Assembly (NCBI RefSeq): GCF_004339025.1
Contig: NZ_SMFT01000001.1
Location: 660,386 to 724,385 of the forward strand
Source of the DNA: Volucribacter psittacicida
GTDB lineage: Bacteria; Pseudomonadota; Gammaproteobacteria; Enterobacterales; Pasteurellaceae
Reading direction: 5' to 3'
DNA: 64,000 bases
Shown: positions 19,633 through 30,026 of the stretch, one piece after another
Layout: each line of letters starts with the position of its first letter
How positions within the stretch are numbered: the stretch's first letter is position 1
The notes under the pieces: model-generated
What the model saw: only the letters and a program-made list of their open reading frames with translations
What the model was told of the DNA's origin: nothing
Databases searched by the model: none
Translations under genes and position numbers: made by a program

Positions 19633-22446
19633 TTACATTGATACGATTAAAGCATCTTCAATCAGTTGCTGTTGTTGTTTAATATGTAAAGACATATAGC
19701 CTACCGCTGGCGAGGCAGAAGCAGGTCGCCCTGCATAACGTAAGGTCGCCTGCTCTGGAATAGAAGCCTCAAAATTATGTTTAGAACAATACCAAGCCCC
19801 TTGATTTTGCGGTTCTTCTTGGCACCAAACAAAATCGGTTACTTGAGGATATTGTGCCAAAATGGCTTTTACTTCTTCGTGGGGATAAGGATAAAGTTGT
19901 TCAATGCGAATAATCGCCACTTGTTCAAGCTGTTGTTGGCGGCGATATTCTAATAAATCATAATAAACCTTACCTGAACAAAGCACAATTCGCTTAATTT
20001 TGCTTGCCTCTAAAGGATCAATTTCGCCAATAACCGTTTGGAAATATCCCTCTGTCAATTCCGTCATAGCAGACACCGCAAGAGGATGACGCAATAAGGA
20101 TTTCGGCGAAATCGCAATTAATGGACGGCGAACTTTCCGCAAGGCTTGGCGGCGTAACATATGATAAACCTGAGCTGGTGTAGAAGGGACACAAACTTGC
20201 ATATTTTGTTCCGCACAAAGTTGCAAATAGCGTTCTAAACGTGCGGAAGAATGTTCAGGCCCTTGTCCTTCATAACCATGAGGCAATAGCATCGTTAAAC
20301 CACACATTCTTCCCCATTTTTGTTCGCCAGAGCTAATAAATTGATCGATCACCACCTGTGCCACATTGGCAAAATCGCCAAATTGTGCTTCCCAAATGGT
20401 TAAAGTTTTTGGATCAGTGGTGGCAAAACCATACTCAAAAGCCAATACCGCCTCTTCCGATAACACCGAATCCCAAACCTCAAAACGCCCTTGTTTTGAA
20501 TGTAAATTTGCCAAAGGAATATAACCCGTTCCATCATTTTGGTTATGGATAACCGCATGACGATGGAAAAAGGTTCCTCGTCCTGCATCTTCGCCCGATA
20601 AACGTACAGGAATACCTTCATCTAACAAGGTGGCATAAGCCATAGTTTCCGCCATCCCCCAATCTAGCGGTTTTTCGCCCGCCGCCATCGCTTTCCGATC
20701 TTGATAAATTTTTGCTACTCGACTATGCAATTTATGATTGTCGGGGTATTCACAAATACGATGTGCTAATGCTTGAAAACGGGCTTGATCAAATTGATGA
20801 GGGTAAGGTGCTGTCCAATCGTGGTTAAGATACTGCAGCCAATCTACTTTAGTCATATCCATTTGACGAAACTCAGGCACAACACATTCCCCATTGTCTA
20901 AAGCATCACGATAGGTATTGATCATTTCAATTTCTTGTTCTGGGCTAATGACCTGTTCTGCGATTAAACGATCCGCATAAACCTTACGTGGGGTAGGATG
21001 TTTTTTGATAATGCTATACATCATAGGCTGAGTGACTAAAGGCTCATCAGCCTCATTATGCCCATGACGACGGTAAGAAATTAAATCAATAAAAATATCT
21101 TGTTTAAACAAATTACGATATTCCACAGCCATTCTTGCCGCAAAGGCGACCGCTTCAGGATCATCGCCATTCACATGAATAATCGGTGCTTGGATCATTT
21201 TAGCAATGTCCGTACAATATTCCGTTGAGCGTGTATCATTTGGGTTGGAGGTAGTAAAACCGATTTGATTATTAATCACAATGCGAATCGTACCGCCAAC
21301 ATTATAACCTCTTGCCGATGACATATTCAGCGTTTCTTGCACCACGCCTTGCCCTGTAACCGCAGAATCTCCATGCACCGTTACCGCTAACACTTTATCA
21401 TGAGTTTTATCCTCAATTCTCGTTTGTCTCGCTCGCACAGAACCAATCACAACAGGATTCACAATTTCTAAATGAGAAGGGTTAAACGCCAAGGTAAGAT
21501 GTACTTTGCCCCAATCTGTTTCAAAATCAGAAGAAAAACCTTGATGATATTTCACATCCCCTGTTCGATCGCCCACATGTTTGCCCGCAAATTCATCAAA
21601 CAACTCAGCAGGTTTCTTACCTAATACATTCACTAACAGATTTAAACGCCCACGGTGTGCCATACCCATAACAATATCCGTTACCCCTTGCTTACCTGCA
21701 TGGCGAATAATTTCTTTCATCATCGGAATAAAGGCATCCGAACCCTCTAAAGAAAAGCGTTTTGCTCCCGGAAATTTCGCCCCTAAATAACGTTCTAAGC
21801 CGTCAGCCGCTGTAAGCTCTTGCAAAAAGGTCTTTTTCTCTTGTGCGGTAAATAAGGGTTTATTTAATAAGGTCTCAATTTTTGCTTGTAGCCATTGTTT
21901 TTGTGCCATATCAGAAACATGCATAAACTCTAATCCAATGCTACCGCAATAGGTTTCCTTTAATGCTACCGCCAAATCCGCCATTTTAATATTATCTTTA
22001 TCAAAGACATAGCGACCAATATTAAAGGTTTCATTCAAATCTTGTTCTGTAAAACCATGATAACGATAATCCAATTCAGGCACGCTAGAGCGCTTCCAAC
22101 GATAATAATTTAAGGGATCTAAATTTGCTTCTAAATGCCCTCTAAAACGGTAAGCATTAATCCATTGTAACAAACGCACCTGTCTTGCCCCAGCATCGGG
22201 ATCGATGACTGTTACCGTATTCTGATTGGATTCTCGCGCTAATTTACGAAAATATTGACGAACATGAGAATGTTGCTGTTCAAGCGTCTTTGATTGTGGG
22301 AAAGATTTAAATAGCTGTTGCCAGCTTTCATCAACACTTTTAGGATCATCAAGATATTGCTCATAAATATCTTCAATATAAGATTGATTCACGCCTCCCA
22401 GAGCGGTGGAGGATAACCAATCATTTAATGCTTTCTTTTTTTGCAT
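19633..22446 (-). CDS. sucA: 2-oxoglutarate dehydrogenase E1
   Basis: A 937-residue thiamine-diphosphate enzyme that decarboxylates 2-oxoglutarate. Seen are the N-terminal SYIEDIYEQYLDDPKSVD segment that binds E2/E3, GMAHRGRLNLLVNVLGKK, the ThDP motif HGDSAVTGQGVVQE continuing to NNQIGFTTSNP, and SGEDAGRGTFFHRHAVIHNQ in the transketolase-like C-terminal part. Length matches E. coli SucA (933). It is the first gene of sucABCD, and its promoter lies in the 330 bp divergent region shared with sdaC. Confidence 0.97.
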   Translation of the reverse strand: MQKKKALNDWLSSTALGGVNQSYIEDIYEQYLDDPKSVDESWQQLFKSFPQSKTLEQQHSHVRQYFRKLARESNQNTVTVIDPDAGARQVRLLQWINAYRFRGHLEANLDPLNYYRWKRSSVPELDYRYHGFTEQDLNETFNIGRYVFDKDNIKMADLAVALKETYCGSIGLEFMHVSDMAQKQWLQAKIETLLNKPLFTAQEKKTFLQELTAADGLERYLGAKFPGAKRFSLEGSDAFIPMMKEIIRHAGKQGVTDIVMGMAHRGRLNLLVNVLGKKPAELFDEFAGKHVGDRTGDVKYHQGFSSDFETDWGKVHLTLAFNPSHLEIVNPVVIGSVRARQTRIEDKTHDKVLAVTVHGDSAVTGQGVVQETLNMSSARGYNVGGTIRIVINNQIGFTTSNPNDTRSTEYCTDIAKMIQAPIIHVNGDDPEAVAFAARMAVEYRNLFKQDIFIDLISYRRHGHNEADEPLVTQPMMYSIIKKHPTPRKVYADRLIAEQVISPEQEIEMINTYRDALDNGECVVPEFRQMDMTKVDWLQYLNHDWTAPYPHQFDQARFQALAHRICEYPDNHKLHSRVAKIYQDRKAMAAGEKPLDWGMAETMAYATLLDEGIPVRLSGEDAGRGTFFHRHAVIHNQNDGTGYIPLANLHSKQGRFEVWDSVLSEEAVLAFEYGFATTDPKTLTIWEAQFGDFANVAQVVIDQFISSGEQKWGRMCGLTMLLPHGYEGQGPEHSSARLERYLQLCAEQNMQVCVPSTPAQVYHMLRRQALRKVRRPLIAISPKSLLRHPLAVSAMTELTEGYFQTVIGEIDPLEASKIKRIVLCSGKVYYDLLEYRRQQQLEQVAIIRIEQLYPYPHEEVKAILAQYPQVTDFVWCQEEPQNQGAWYCSKHNFEASIPEQATLRYAGRPASASPAVGYMSLHIKQQQQLIEDALIVSM

Positions 22447-22776
22447 ACTGCTTCCTTTAGAGCCTTAATTTTGCGAGCCATTATATAATAGATTGCTCGG
22501 TTTTCGCATAGAAATTATTATGCCTGAAAAAATAATACGATATTGTGATCTAAACGAAATTTTTACAAAAAAGTAACCATTTCTCCCCAAAGGTATTAAC
22601 AGATAAATACCCTTTTATAAACAATATAAAACAACGCTTTCACATGATTAACGCCGACGATAAAAATACTATTACCTCGATCACAAATTTCCAATTTTCC
22701 TTTTGAATATTAAACCTGTAAAGATTAGTATACACACCGAAAAATAATAAAAACCTTACAAATATTAGGAGTATGT
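22447..22776. other. Divergent control region sucA / sdaC
   Basis: This is 330 bp of AT-rich DNA without a gene. It must hold promoters for sucA (minus) and sdaC (plus). A TGTGA half-site occurs near 22543 on the sucA side but its partner half (CGAAA) is poor. The better CRP-like site is listed separately. No terminator or repeat was seen. Confidence 0.5.
22670..22685 (+). promoter_or_regulatory. Candidate CRP site upstream of sdaC
   Basis: TATTACCTCGATCACA fits TGTGA-N6-TCACA at eight of ten positions and continues into AAATTT. It lies 92 bp upstream of the sdaC start. Control of serine catabolism by CRP is known in E. coli; here it is inferred. Confidence 0.4.
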
Positions 22777-24024
22777 ATGTCTGTGTCAAAATCATCCCCT
22801 CGCTGGAATAAATTTGATGTAATTTGGATGTTAAACTTATTTGGGACTGCTGTTGGAGCAGGCGTGTTATTTTTACCCATTAATGCAGGAATGGGGGGCT
22901 TTTGGCCGCTCGTCGTTATGGTAATTTTAGTAGGTCCAATGACCTATCTTGCTCATCTCGGTTTAGCTCGCTTTGTGCTTTCTTCGCGTAAACCGGGTAG
23001 TGATATTACCGAAGTGGTAGAAGAACATTTTGGTAAAACCGCAGGGAAACTTATCACGCTACTTTATTTCTTTGCCATTTTTCCTATTCTGTTAATTTAT
23101 GGTAATGGTATCACTAATACTGTAGAGTCTTTTATGGTTAATCAATTATCTTTACCATCGCCAAATCGCATTATTTTATCTTTCGTGCTTATTGCTACCC
23201 TCATTTCAGTAATGCTGATGAATGAAAAAATTATGCTCAAAATTACGGAGTTTTTAGTTTATCCTTTAGTACTTATTTTACTCGGATTATCCCTTTATCT
23301 GATTCCTCATTGGAATAGTTCAATGTTGCACGAATTGCCAACATTACAAAACTTTATAGGGACATTATGGTTAACTATTCCCGTTTTGGTTTTTTCCTTT
23401 AACCACTCTCCTGCGATCTCTGCCTTTTCACAATCACAATTACGCCAATATCAAGATCCTAAACGTACCGAACAACACGCTAGCCAAACCTTAAGAGGAA
23501 CGGCAACCATTTTACTTGTGTTCGTTATGCTATTTGTCTTTAGTTGTGTATTAACACTTACACCACAAGAATTAGCCCTAGCACGAGAACAAAATATTAG
23601 TATTCTTTCTTTCCTTGCCAATAAATTTGATAACCCCTATATCTCTTATTTTGGTCCATTGGTCGCTTTCCTCGCGATCACTAGTTCATTCTTTGGTCAT
23701 TATTTAGGGGCGAGAGAAGGGCTAGAAGGATTATTAATCAAAATGCGTCAAACTCAACAACCGATTAACCGTAAAAAATTAAATTATTTCACCGCACTTT
23801 TCTTTCTCTTAAGTTTATGGGGCGTGGCGATCATTAATCCGAGTATTTTAGGCTTAATTGAATCTCTTGGTGGCCCTATTATCGCTATGATTTTATTTAT
23901 TATGCCGATGTACGCCATTCGCAAAGTTCCAGCGATGAAACGTTACCAAGGAAAATGGAGCAATGTTTTTGTTACTGTTATGGGATTTGTCGCCATTTCA
24001 GCGGTGATCTATAGCTTATTTTAA
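22777..24024 (+). CDS. sdaC: Serine transporter SdaC (HAAAP family)
   Basis: A 415-residue inner-membrane permease with about 11 membrane spans. The first span carries [19 protein letters not shown], the hallmark of the hydroxy/aromatic amino-acid permease family. [19 protein letters not shown] is typical of its serine/threonine branch. It takes up L-serine with a cation. It is followed after 112 bp by sdaA, a transporter plus dehydratase pair also found in Haemophilus, which makes serine the likely substrate. One uptake signal lies inside the gene. Confidence 0.92.
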   Translation: MSVSKSSPRWNKFDVIWMLNLFGTAVGAGVLFLPINAGMGGFWPLVVMVILVGPMTYLAHLGLARFVLSSRKPGSDITEVVEEHFGKTAGKLITLLYFFAIFPILLIYGNGITNTVESFMVNQLSLPSPNRIILSFVLIATLISVMLMNEKIMLKITEFLVYPLVLILLGLSLYLIPHWNSSMLHELPTLQNFIGTLWLTIPVLVFSFNHSPAISAFSQSQLRQYQDPKRTEQHASQTLRGTATILLVFVMLFVFSCVLTLTPQELALAREQNISILSFLANKFDNPYISYFGPLVAFLAITSSFFGHYLGAREGLEGLLIKMRQTQQPINRKKLNYFTALFFLLSLWGVAIINPSILGLIESLGGPIIAMILFIMPMYAIRKVPAMKRYQGKWSNVFVTVMGFVAISAVIYSLF

Positions 24025-24058
24025 TTTTATAAAAAATCGGTAAAATAGCCGCCCCATC

Positions 24059-24100
24059 GCCTGTTGTTCGCTTAATACCCTTATACTACGGACAACAGGC
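24059..24100 (+). promoter_or_regulatory. Hairpin in the sdaC-sdaA gap
   Basis: GCCTGTTGTTCG (24059-24070) pairs with CGGACAACAGGC (24089-24100), a 12 bp stem with one G-U and an 18-nt loop. There is no U-tract, so it is not a clear terminator. It may stabilise or process the mRNA between the two genes. Confidence 0.5.
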
Positions 24101-24136
24101 TTAGGCTTAACAATAAAAATAATAATGTGAGTATGT

Positions 24137-25501
24137 ATGATTAGTGTATTTGATATGTTTAAAGTGGGTATTGGTCCTTCCAGTTCGCATACTGTTGGTC
24201 CAATGAAAGCAGGTAAACAATTTATTGATGATTTAATTCAGCAACAACAGCTTGAACACATTACCGAAATACAGGTTGATGTTTATGGCTCTTTATCTAT
24301 GACAGGGCGTGGGCATAATACGGATATTGCGATTATTATGGGATTAGCAGGCTATCTCCCTCATAATGTTGATATTGATTTAATTCCACGCTTTATTGAA
24401 CAACTTAAACAGACCGCATTATTGCCACTTGCTGAGGGCAAAGTGAGCGTAAAATTTGACTATAACCGCAATTTACAATTTCATCATAGCTTTCTTCCTT
24501 TACACGAAAATGGTATGCGTATTAAAGCATTAAGCCATAATGATGTCGTCTATCAACAAACCTATTACTCCATCGGAGGAGGATTTATTGTTGATGAAGC
24601 TCATTTTGGCGAACAACAAACGACACAAATCAATGTGCCTTATCCTTATAGCAATGCCCAAGACGTTTTGAATTATTGTAATGATACCGCCCTCTCCATT
24701 TCGAGTTTAATGTTACAAAATGAGATCGCATTACACGGCAAAACTGCCTTAAAACAACATTTAAACTTGGTATGGCAAACGATGAACGATTGCATTGAAC
24801 ATGGTTTAAACACCGAAGGATTATTGCCCGGTCCATTAAAAGTGCCTCGCCGTGCTGCAACCTTATATCGAATGCTTGAAGCCAACAATAATTTATCCAA
24901 TGATCCAATGAAAGTCATTGACTGGGTCAATATGTATGCACTTGCAGTGAATGAAGAAAATGCCGCTGGCGGACGAGTGGTTACCGCCCCAACCAATGGT
25001 GCTTGTGGCATTGTCCCCGCAGTATTGGCTTACTACGGTAAATTTATCGCCCCCATCACAGAGAACGTTATTGAACGTTACTTATTAACCTGTAGTTTCA
25101 TCGGCTCTTTATACAAAATGAACGCTTCAATTTCTGGGGCAGAAGTAGGTTGTCAAGGAGAAGTGGGCGTAGCTTGCTCAATGGCTGCGGCTGGATTAAC
25201 AGAAATATTAGGCGGCAAACCAGAACAAGTTTGCATTGCGGCTGAAATTGCGATGGAGCATAACCTTGGTTTAACCTGCGATCCCGTAGGCGGGCAAGTA
25301 CAAGTGCCTTGTATTGAACGTAACGCTATCGCTTCAGTAAAAGCCATTAATGCCAGCCGTATGGCATTACGTCGCACAACAAGCCCAAGAGTCAGTTTAG
25401 ACAAAGTCATCGAAACGATGTATGAAACAGGCAAAGATATGAATGCAAAATATCGTGAAACCTCACAAGGAGGGCTAGCGATTAAGGTGGTTTGTCATTA
25501 A
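24137..25501 (+). CDS. sdaA: L-serine dehydratase (single-chain, Fe-S)
   Basis: A 454-residue enzyme that converts L-serine to pyruvate and ammonia. The N-terminal beta part has FKVGIGPSSSHTVGPMKAG. The alpha part has APTNGACGIVPAVLAYY and the [4Fe-4S] cysteines in SGAEVGCQGEVGVACSMAAAG and NLGLTCDPVGGQVQVPCIER (quoted in part). The length equals E. coli SdaA (454 aa). Together with sdaC it lets the cell import and burn serine. Confidence 0.96.
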   Translation: MISVFDMFKVGIGPSSSHTVGPMKAGKQFIDDLIQQQQLEHITEIQVDVYGSLSMTGRGHNTDIAIIMGLAGYLPHNVDIDLIPRFIEQLKQTALLPLAEGKVSVKFDYNRNLQFHHSFLPLHENGMRIKALSHNDVVYQQTYYSIGGGFIVDEAHFGEQQTTQINVPYPYSNAQDVLNYCNDTALSISSLMLQNEIALHGKTALKQHLNLVWQTMNDCIEHGLNTEGLLPGPLKVPRRAATLYRMLEANNNLSNDPMKVIDWVNMYALAVNEENAAGGRVVTAPTNGACGIVPAVLAYYGKFIAPITENVIERYLLTCSFIGSLYKMNASISGAEVGCQGEVGVACSMAAAGLTEILGGKPEQVCIAAEIAMEHNLGLTCDPVGGQVQVPCIERNAIASVKAINASRMALRRTTSPRVSLDKVIETMYETGKDMNAKYRETSQGGLAIKVVCH

Positions 25502-25526
25502 GTTTACTAAATTAAGAATAAAAAGT

Positions 25527-25616
25527 ATAGTCGTTCCCATTTAAAATGGTCAAAGACCGTACAAGTAGTACAGCGAGGTGCACCAACGCTGTATCATGTT
25601 AAAGTGGGACGACCAT
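25527..25616 (+). repeat. Correia-like palindromic element, copy A
   Basis: A 90 bp element beginning ATAGTCGTTCCCATTTAAAA and ending TTAAAGTGGGACGACCAT. The core keeps GTACAGCGAGGTGCACCAAC and GCTGTATCAT. It lies between the convergent 3' ends of sdaA and the antiporter gene and may serve as a hairpin terminator for both. Confidence 0.85.
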
Positions 25617-25639
25617 ATATTTCAACGTAAACAGTAATA

Positions 25640-26965
25640 TTAATGCTTCATCTTAGCCAAAACCTCACTGCTCCGTAAATACTCTTCTCGGTTAGGATCA
25701 ACGGTTTTGGCTTTTTGAATCATTTTTTCAATAGTAATGCCCTGTACCAAAATGGAAAAAAGTACCACTGCATAGGTTAATACTAACAATAAATCATGTA
25801 CATCAATGCCTGTATCGCCAATAAAGGTTGTTCCTTTTGGAATAGATAATGCCATTGCCATAGATAGACCGCCGCGTAAGCCTCCCCAAGTTAGAATTTT
25901 CAAGGTATAAGGGTTGTATGTTCTAAAGCGTTGCATTACTTTGAAAGGTAACCATAGACTTGCAAAACGGGCGAATAAACAAATTGGGATCGCCAATAAC
26001 ATAAGGATAAAACCTTTAAAGGTAAAATCAACCAGCAATAAAGCAAAGCCAATAAGAAAGAATAATAATGAATTTAAGAAATGATCAATCATTTCCCAAA
26101 AATGATCGAGATAACGTTGACTTTGTTCGGAAAATCCTTTTTGTCTTGTCCAATTTCCTACCATAATCCCAGCAACCACCATGGCTAATGCCCCTGATAA
26201 ATGTAATACATTCGCTAGCATAAAACCAGCGGTTGGGATAGTTAAGGTTAATAAGATTTCTAAACTTCCGTCATCGGTATTTGAGATTAATAAATGTGCC
26301 ACAAAGCCTAAAACCAGACCAAATAATATACCGCCAATAGCCTCGTGAAAAAATAAGCCTAAAATACCGCTAATCGTAGGCTCTTGCCCACCAAAAGCAA
26401 CGGTAAAAATGGTAATAAAAATGACTAACCCTACACCATCATTAAATAAGGATTCGCCTTCTACTTGCATAGACAATCGTTTTGGCGCTTTGAGGTTTTT
26501 AATAATGGCTAATACCGCAATAGGATCTGTTGGCGAAATTAAAGCCCCAAATAACATACAATAAATAAAATCGAGAGATAAACCAATTAGATTGGCACCT
26601 AAATAAATAAGTCCACCAACGATAAAGGAAGAAGCAAGGGTGGAAAATAAAGAAAAAGTGGCAATTTCCCATTTTTGATCTTTCATAACGGGTAATTTTA
26701 TGCCTAATGCCCCAGCAAATAACAGAAAGCCTAAAATTCCATTTAATAAGAAGCTCTTGAAATCAAGCTCCTCCATAACAACTTTGGCAATAGTATCAAG
26801 GTTAAACCAATTCAAATAACCTAAAACAATTAAAATTAATGACCCCACCATTGCGGAAGCTGTAATAGCAATAGTCGATTGTATCTTATCGTTAATTTTA
26901 CTGGTGATAAATCCGAGTAAAATAGATAAAGCAGATAAAAAACAAATATAGCTATAAATGCTCAT
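25640..26965 (-). CDS. Cation:proton antiporter, CPA1/NhaP family
   Basis: A 441-residue inner-membrane protein with about 12 spans. CPA1 hallmarks are [15 protein letters not shown], where the Asp of the transport site lies, [16 protein letters not shown], and the late conserved [16 protein letters not shown]. It should exchange Na+ or K+ for H+. The short hydrophilic tail ([20 protein letters not shown]) lacks a TrkA-C or USP domain. It stands alone between repeat copies A and a minimal palindrome. Ion preference cannot be read from the sequence. Confidence 0.88.
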   Translation of the reverse strand: MSIYSYICFLSALSILLGFITSKINDKIQSTIAITASAMVGSLILIVLGYLNWFNLDTIAKVVMEELDFKSFLLNGILGFLLFAGALGIKLPVMKDQKWEIATFSLFSTLASSFIVGGLIYLGANLIGLSLDFIYCMLFGALISPTDPIAVLAIIKNLKAPKRLSMQVEGESLFNDGVGLVIFITIFTVAFGGQEPTISGILGLFFHEAIGGILFGLVLGFVAHLLISNTDDGSLEILLTLTIPTAGFMLANVLHLSGALAMVVAGIMVGNWTRQKGFSEQSQRYLDHFWEMIDHFLNSLLFFLIGFALLLVDFTFKGFILMLLAIPICLFARFASLWLPFKVMQRFRTYNPYTLKILTWGGLRGGLSMAMALSIPKGTTFIGDTGIDVHDLLLVLTYAVVLFSILVQGITIEKMIQKAKTVDPNREEYLRSSEVLAKMKH

Positions 26966-27051
26966 AAATTAAACCTTAAAAAAATATAATGACTCGTCCT
27001 ATCTGACATTTTAATAAAACATGCTAAACTGTGAAAAATTCAACTCATATT

Positions 27052-27083
27052 ATAGTCATTTCCATTTAAAGTAAGATGACGAT
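27052..27083. repeat. Minimal (32 bp) Correia-like palindrome
   Basis: ATAGTCATTTCC...AAGATGACGAT: a second core-less copy of the dispersed element, in the divergent gap between the antiporter and the YafD-like gene. It has the same length as the copy at 18258-18289 but independent base changes in the arms. Confidence 0.65.
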
Positions 27084-27191
27084 AAATTGAATAAAATATT
27101 CATAATGCCCTTAAACACTGGCTTTAAGGGCGATGTGTAGTATAAGCAAAGTCTCACTATTTATAAAGATAAATATTATTAAATACCTCAA

Positions 27192-28058
27192 ATGAATAAA
27201 ATTAAAACCATTATTTTGAGCATTTTTGCTCTTATTTCCTTAGTTATTATCTATTTATTTTATAGTTTTGATCTCTATGATAAACCTAAAATCAGTTTAT
27301 CTAGCGCAAATCCTGAAATCTATTATCCTGTTGTGGCAAACTATGATCGCTTGCTTTGTTATCAGGCTAAAACCATTACGCCACCATTTCCAAATAAAGT
27401 GAATGTATTAGTATGGAATATTCATAAAGGCGAAGATCAAGGTTGGAAGCCCGAATTAGAAAAACTTGCACAAGATATGGATTTAGTGCTGTTACAAGAG
27501 GCTTCTACTACCCAAAATATTGCTCAATTATTAAGCCCTATTTTATCTACTTCATTGTATGCACGAGCCTATTCTTACTTAAATAATGAAAGTGGCGTCA
27601 ATACCTTATCCAAAGTAGCTCCTATTTCCTATTGTGTAGGCACTGAATCTGAGCCTTGGATTCAAGTACCTAAAGTAGGCATTGCTACTGAGTATTTACG
27701 TGCAAACCAGCCACCATTACTGGTTATTAATCTTCATCTGGTAAATTTTGAATGGAATCTCAATAATTATAAAATCCAAGTAGAACGTATGTTCCAAATT
27801 ATCAATGAGCATCAAGGCCCTATTATTCTTGCGGGCGATTTTAACACTTGGAATCATCATCGTTTATCCTTGATTCGAGGTCTTGCAGAAAAATATCAGC
27901 TCAAAGAAGTTGGCTATACCAATGATGTGCGTAAACGTTTTATGGGAAATCCCCTCGATCACGTATTTGTACGAGGGGTTAAGGTAGAAGAAGCAAAAGT
28001 GATTAATACGGAAAGCTCCGATCACAATCCATTATTATTGCAACTTAGCCTGCAATAA
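27192..28058 (+). CDS. Endonuclease/exonuclease/phosphatase-family protein (YafD-like)
   Basis: A 288-residue protein with an N-terminal membrane anchor (TIILSIFALISLVIIYLFYS) and a periplasmic-side or cytoplasmic EEP domain. Catalytic blocks are WNIHKG, LVLLQEAS, GDFNTW, LDHVFVRG and SSDHNPLL, in the order of DNase I-like metal phosphoesterases. YafD of E. coli is the closest named relative; its substrate is unknown. The weak AAAGATAAAT region upstream makes the start plausible but not decided. Its stop codon is two bases before repeat copy B. Confidence 0.85.
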   Translation: MNKIKTIILSIFALISLVIIYLFYSFDLYDKPKISLSSANPEIYYPVVANYDRLLCYQAKTITPPFPNKVNVLVWNIHKGEDQGWKPELEKLAQDMDLVLLQEASTTQNIAQLLSPILSTSLYARAYSYLNNESGVNTLSKVAPISYCVGTESEPWIQVPKVGIATEYLRANQPPLLVINLHLVNFEWNLNNYKIQVERMFQIINEHQGPIILAGDFNTWNHHRLSLIRGLAEKYQLKEVGYTNDVRKRFMGNPLDHVFVRGVKVEEAKVINTESSDHNPLLLQLSLQ

Positions 28059-28059
28059 T

Positions 28060-28163
28060 ATAGTCGTTTCAATTTAAAATAAGACAAGGCGGCACGCCGA
28101 AGACAGTACAACAAGTACAGCGAGGCGTGCCAACACTGTATTATTTTAAAGTGGAATGACTAT
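28060..28163 (+). repeat. Correia-like palindromic element, copy B
   Basis: A 104 bp element from ATAGTCGTTTCAATTTAAAA to AAAGTGGAATGACTAT. Its core contains AGACAAGGCGGCACGCCGAA, GACAGTACAACAAGTACAGC and GAGGCGTGCCAACACTGTA, the copy most like Neisseria Correia elements. Its right arm encodes the last five residues and stop codon of the neighbouring M15 peptidase. Confidence 0.88.
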
Positions 28164-28841
28164 ATAATCCTGAAAAATATCATCAAGATGCTTAATCAAA
28201 CAATCCTGTCCAGCGATGTATTCCTGTTGCCAGGCCTTTAATAAAACCTCTGGGGTAAAATATTTTTGAGCAAGCTCGGCAACAGGTAAATAACTAATAT
28301 GCCAAGGTTCACGCCCCATTTTAGTTTGATTATCAGTTAAAAAAGGTAAAGCAAAATCAAAATGCGTTAAATTTTGCTGTAAAAACTCGCTAAGTTCGGC
28401 AAAATACCCCCCATTTTCATATTCCCAAGGCTCTAGTTGAAGCGATTGATGGGGGGGCAATAAATCAGGATCAAAAATATCAATTTCTGTTCCCCAATGA
28501 TGACGACTCGCCCCCGGCAAAGCAGACCAACGCAAAATTGCCTGGCATTTTTGCCAAGGGGATAAATGGCTTAATTCAATAGCCTCTCCCTCATCATTAT
28601 GCACCTTACGTTGTCCCACAAATTTAGCATTCCAAATTTGCTGCTGACGTTGGAAATCGCGAAAACTGCTGGCAGGTTGTAAATTAAACCCCGCTTTTTT
28701 TGCCTGTTGTTGCAAGGCTTGAAAAGCCTTATTGGCTTTTGGTTGCAAATAATGTTGTGTGGAAAAAGGGCAAGGTAAAGGTGCTAAATGAGCACGACTT
28801 TTACCTGTCAACATTGCCCAATCAAAATGATATTCTTGCAT
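28146..28841 (-). CDS. M15-family D-Ala-D-Ala carboxypeptidase-like protein
   Basis: A 231-residue protein with the VanY/DdpX-type zinc peptidase motifs SRHHWGTEIDIF (SxHxxGxAxD type) and EPWHISYLP with the third zinc ligand, plus PASSFRDFQRQQQIWNAKF earlier in the fold. It may trim peptidoglycan stem peptides. No signal peptide is visible, so a cytoplasmic or non-classical location is possible. It lies 6 bp after dapE, same strand. The final residues IVIPL and the stop come from the right arm of repeat copy B, so the original C terminus was probably altered by that insertion. Confidence 0.85.
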   Translation of the reverse strand: MQEYHFDWAMLTGKSRAHLAPLPCPFSTQHYLQPKANKAFQALQQQAKKAGFNLQPASSFRDFQRQQQIWNAKFVGQRKVHNDEGEAIELSHLSPWQKCQAILRWSALPGASRHHWGTEIDIFDPDLLPPHQSLQLEPWEYENGGYFAELSEFLQQNLTHFDFALPFLTDNQTKMGREPWHISYLPVAELAQKYFTPEVLLKAWQQEYIAGQDCLIKHLDDIFQDYIVIPL

Positions 28842-28847
28842 AAATAC

Positions 28848-29984
28848 TTATTCAGATGCCAATAAAGGTGGCAACATAGCGAAATAAACTTGCCCCAAGG
28901 TCGCCAAATCTTGGCAACTCACACATTCATCAACTTTATGAATGGTCTTATTCAGCGGCCCTAGCTCCACCACTTCCCCCCCCATTAAAGCAATAAAACG
29001 CCCATCGGAGGTGCCTCCACTGGTTTCTAATTTAGGCGTAATATTCGCCACTTGCTGTAAACTTTCAACCACCGCATTCACTAATTTACCCGGTTGCGTT
29101 AAAAAAGGTTTACCTGATAACCACCATTCAATGCGATAAGATAACCCATATTTATCCAGCAATTCCGCCACTTTCTGCTTAATGATTTCATCCGTGACTT
29201 CAGTACAATAACGTAAATTAAACTGCACATAAAGCTCACCGGGGATCACATTATTACTGCCTGTCCCAGCTTGAATATTGGCAATTTGCAAACTTGTCGG
29301 TGGAAAATAGGTATTGCCCTGATCCCATTGATACTGGCTTAATTCAGTCAAAAATGGCAAAGCCTTATGCACAGGATTATCCGCTAAATGAGGATAAGCC
29401 ACATGCCCCTGCACGCCTTCAATATACAAATTCCCTGTTATTGAACCGCGCCGCCCATTTTTTACCACATCGCCTAATTGCTGGCTACTGGACGGCTCCC
29501 CCACCAAGCAATAATCAATTTTCTCGCCACGCTGTATTAAGGTTTCGACCACTCGTTTTGTGCCATCGTGAGCCGCCGCCTCTTCATCGGATGTTACCAA
29601 TAACCCCAATGTTCCCTTATGGTTGGGATTGCTTTTCACATATTGCTCTAACGCCACCACCATCGCGGCTAACGAGCCTTTCATATCCGCCGCACCACGC
29701 CCATATAACATATCATCAACAATTTGCGCAGAAAATGGCGGATATTGCCATTGCGTTTCATCGCCTACTGGCACCACATCTGTATGCCCCGCAAAAGCCA
29801 CTACAGGCTCGCCACTCCCATGGGTTGCCCATAAATTCAAGGTATCATTAAAAGGTAGCCATTCTAATTTAAAGCCCAAAGGGGCTAAACGATCTGCAAT
29901 CAATTTTTGACAGCCCTGATCATCAGGGCTAATAGAAGGACGGCGAATTAACGCCTGAGCTAACGCAATAATCTCTGTTTTCAT
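28848..29984 (-). CDS. dapE: Succinyl-diaminopimelate desuccinylase DapE
   Basis: A 378-residue di-zinc M20 peptidase-family enzyme of lysine/diaminopimelate synthesis. Seen are [15 protein letters not shown] with the first zinc ligands, [15 protein letters not shown] with the bridging Asp, [15 protein letters not shown] with the catalytic Glu, and [10 protein letters not shown] in the dimer/metal region. Length equals Haemophilus DapE (377 aa). It follows yffB by 42 bp, an arrangement shared with E. coli. The M15 peptidase follows directly, giving a small cell-wall-themed unit. Confidence 0.97.
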   Translation of the reverse strand: MKTEIIALAQALIRRPSISPDDQGCQKLIADRLAPLGFKLEWLPFNDTLNLWATHGSGEPVVAFAGHTDVVPVGDETQWQYPPFSAQIVDDMLYGRGAADMKGSLAAMVVALEQYVKSNPNHKGTLGLLVTSDEEAAAHDGTKRVVETLIQRGEKIDYCLVGEPSSSQQLGDVVKNGRRGSITGNLYIEGVQGHVAYPHLADNPVHKALPFLTELSQYQWDQGNTYFPPTSLQIANIQAGTGSNNVIPGELYVQFNLRYCTEVTDEIIKQKVAELLDKYGLSYRIEWWLSGKPFLTQPGKLVNAVVESLQQVANITPKLETSGGTSDGRFIALMGGEVVELGPLNKTIHKVDECVSCQDLATLGQVYFAMLPPLLASE

Positions 29985-30026
29985 TCTTTTCTTTGCCTAA
30001 AAGTGCGGTGTTTTTTTGCAAAATTT

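Noticed and set aside
29294..29851. 185-codon open frame on the plus strand, with another at 29623-29910
   Set aside because: It lies entirely antisense to dapE, has no ribosome site or recognisable domain, and is explained by the G-rich coding strand of dapE.
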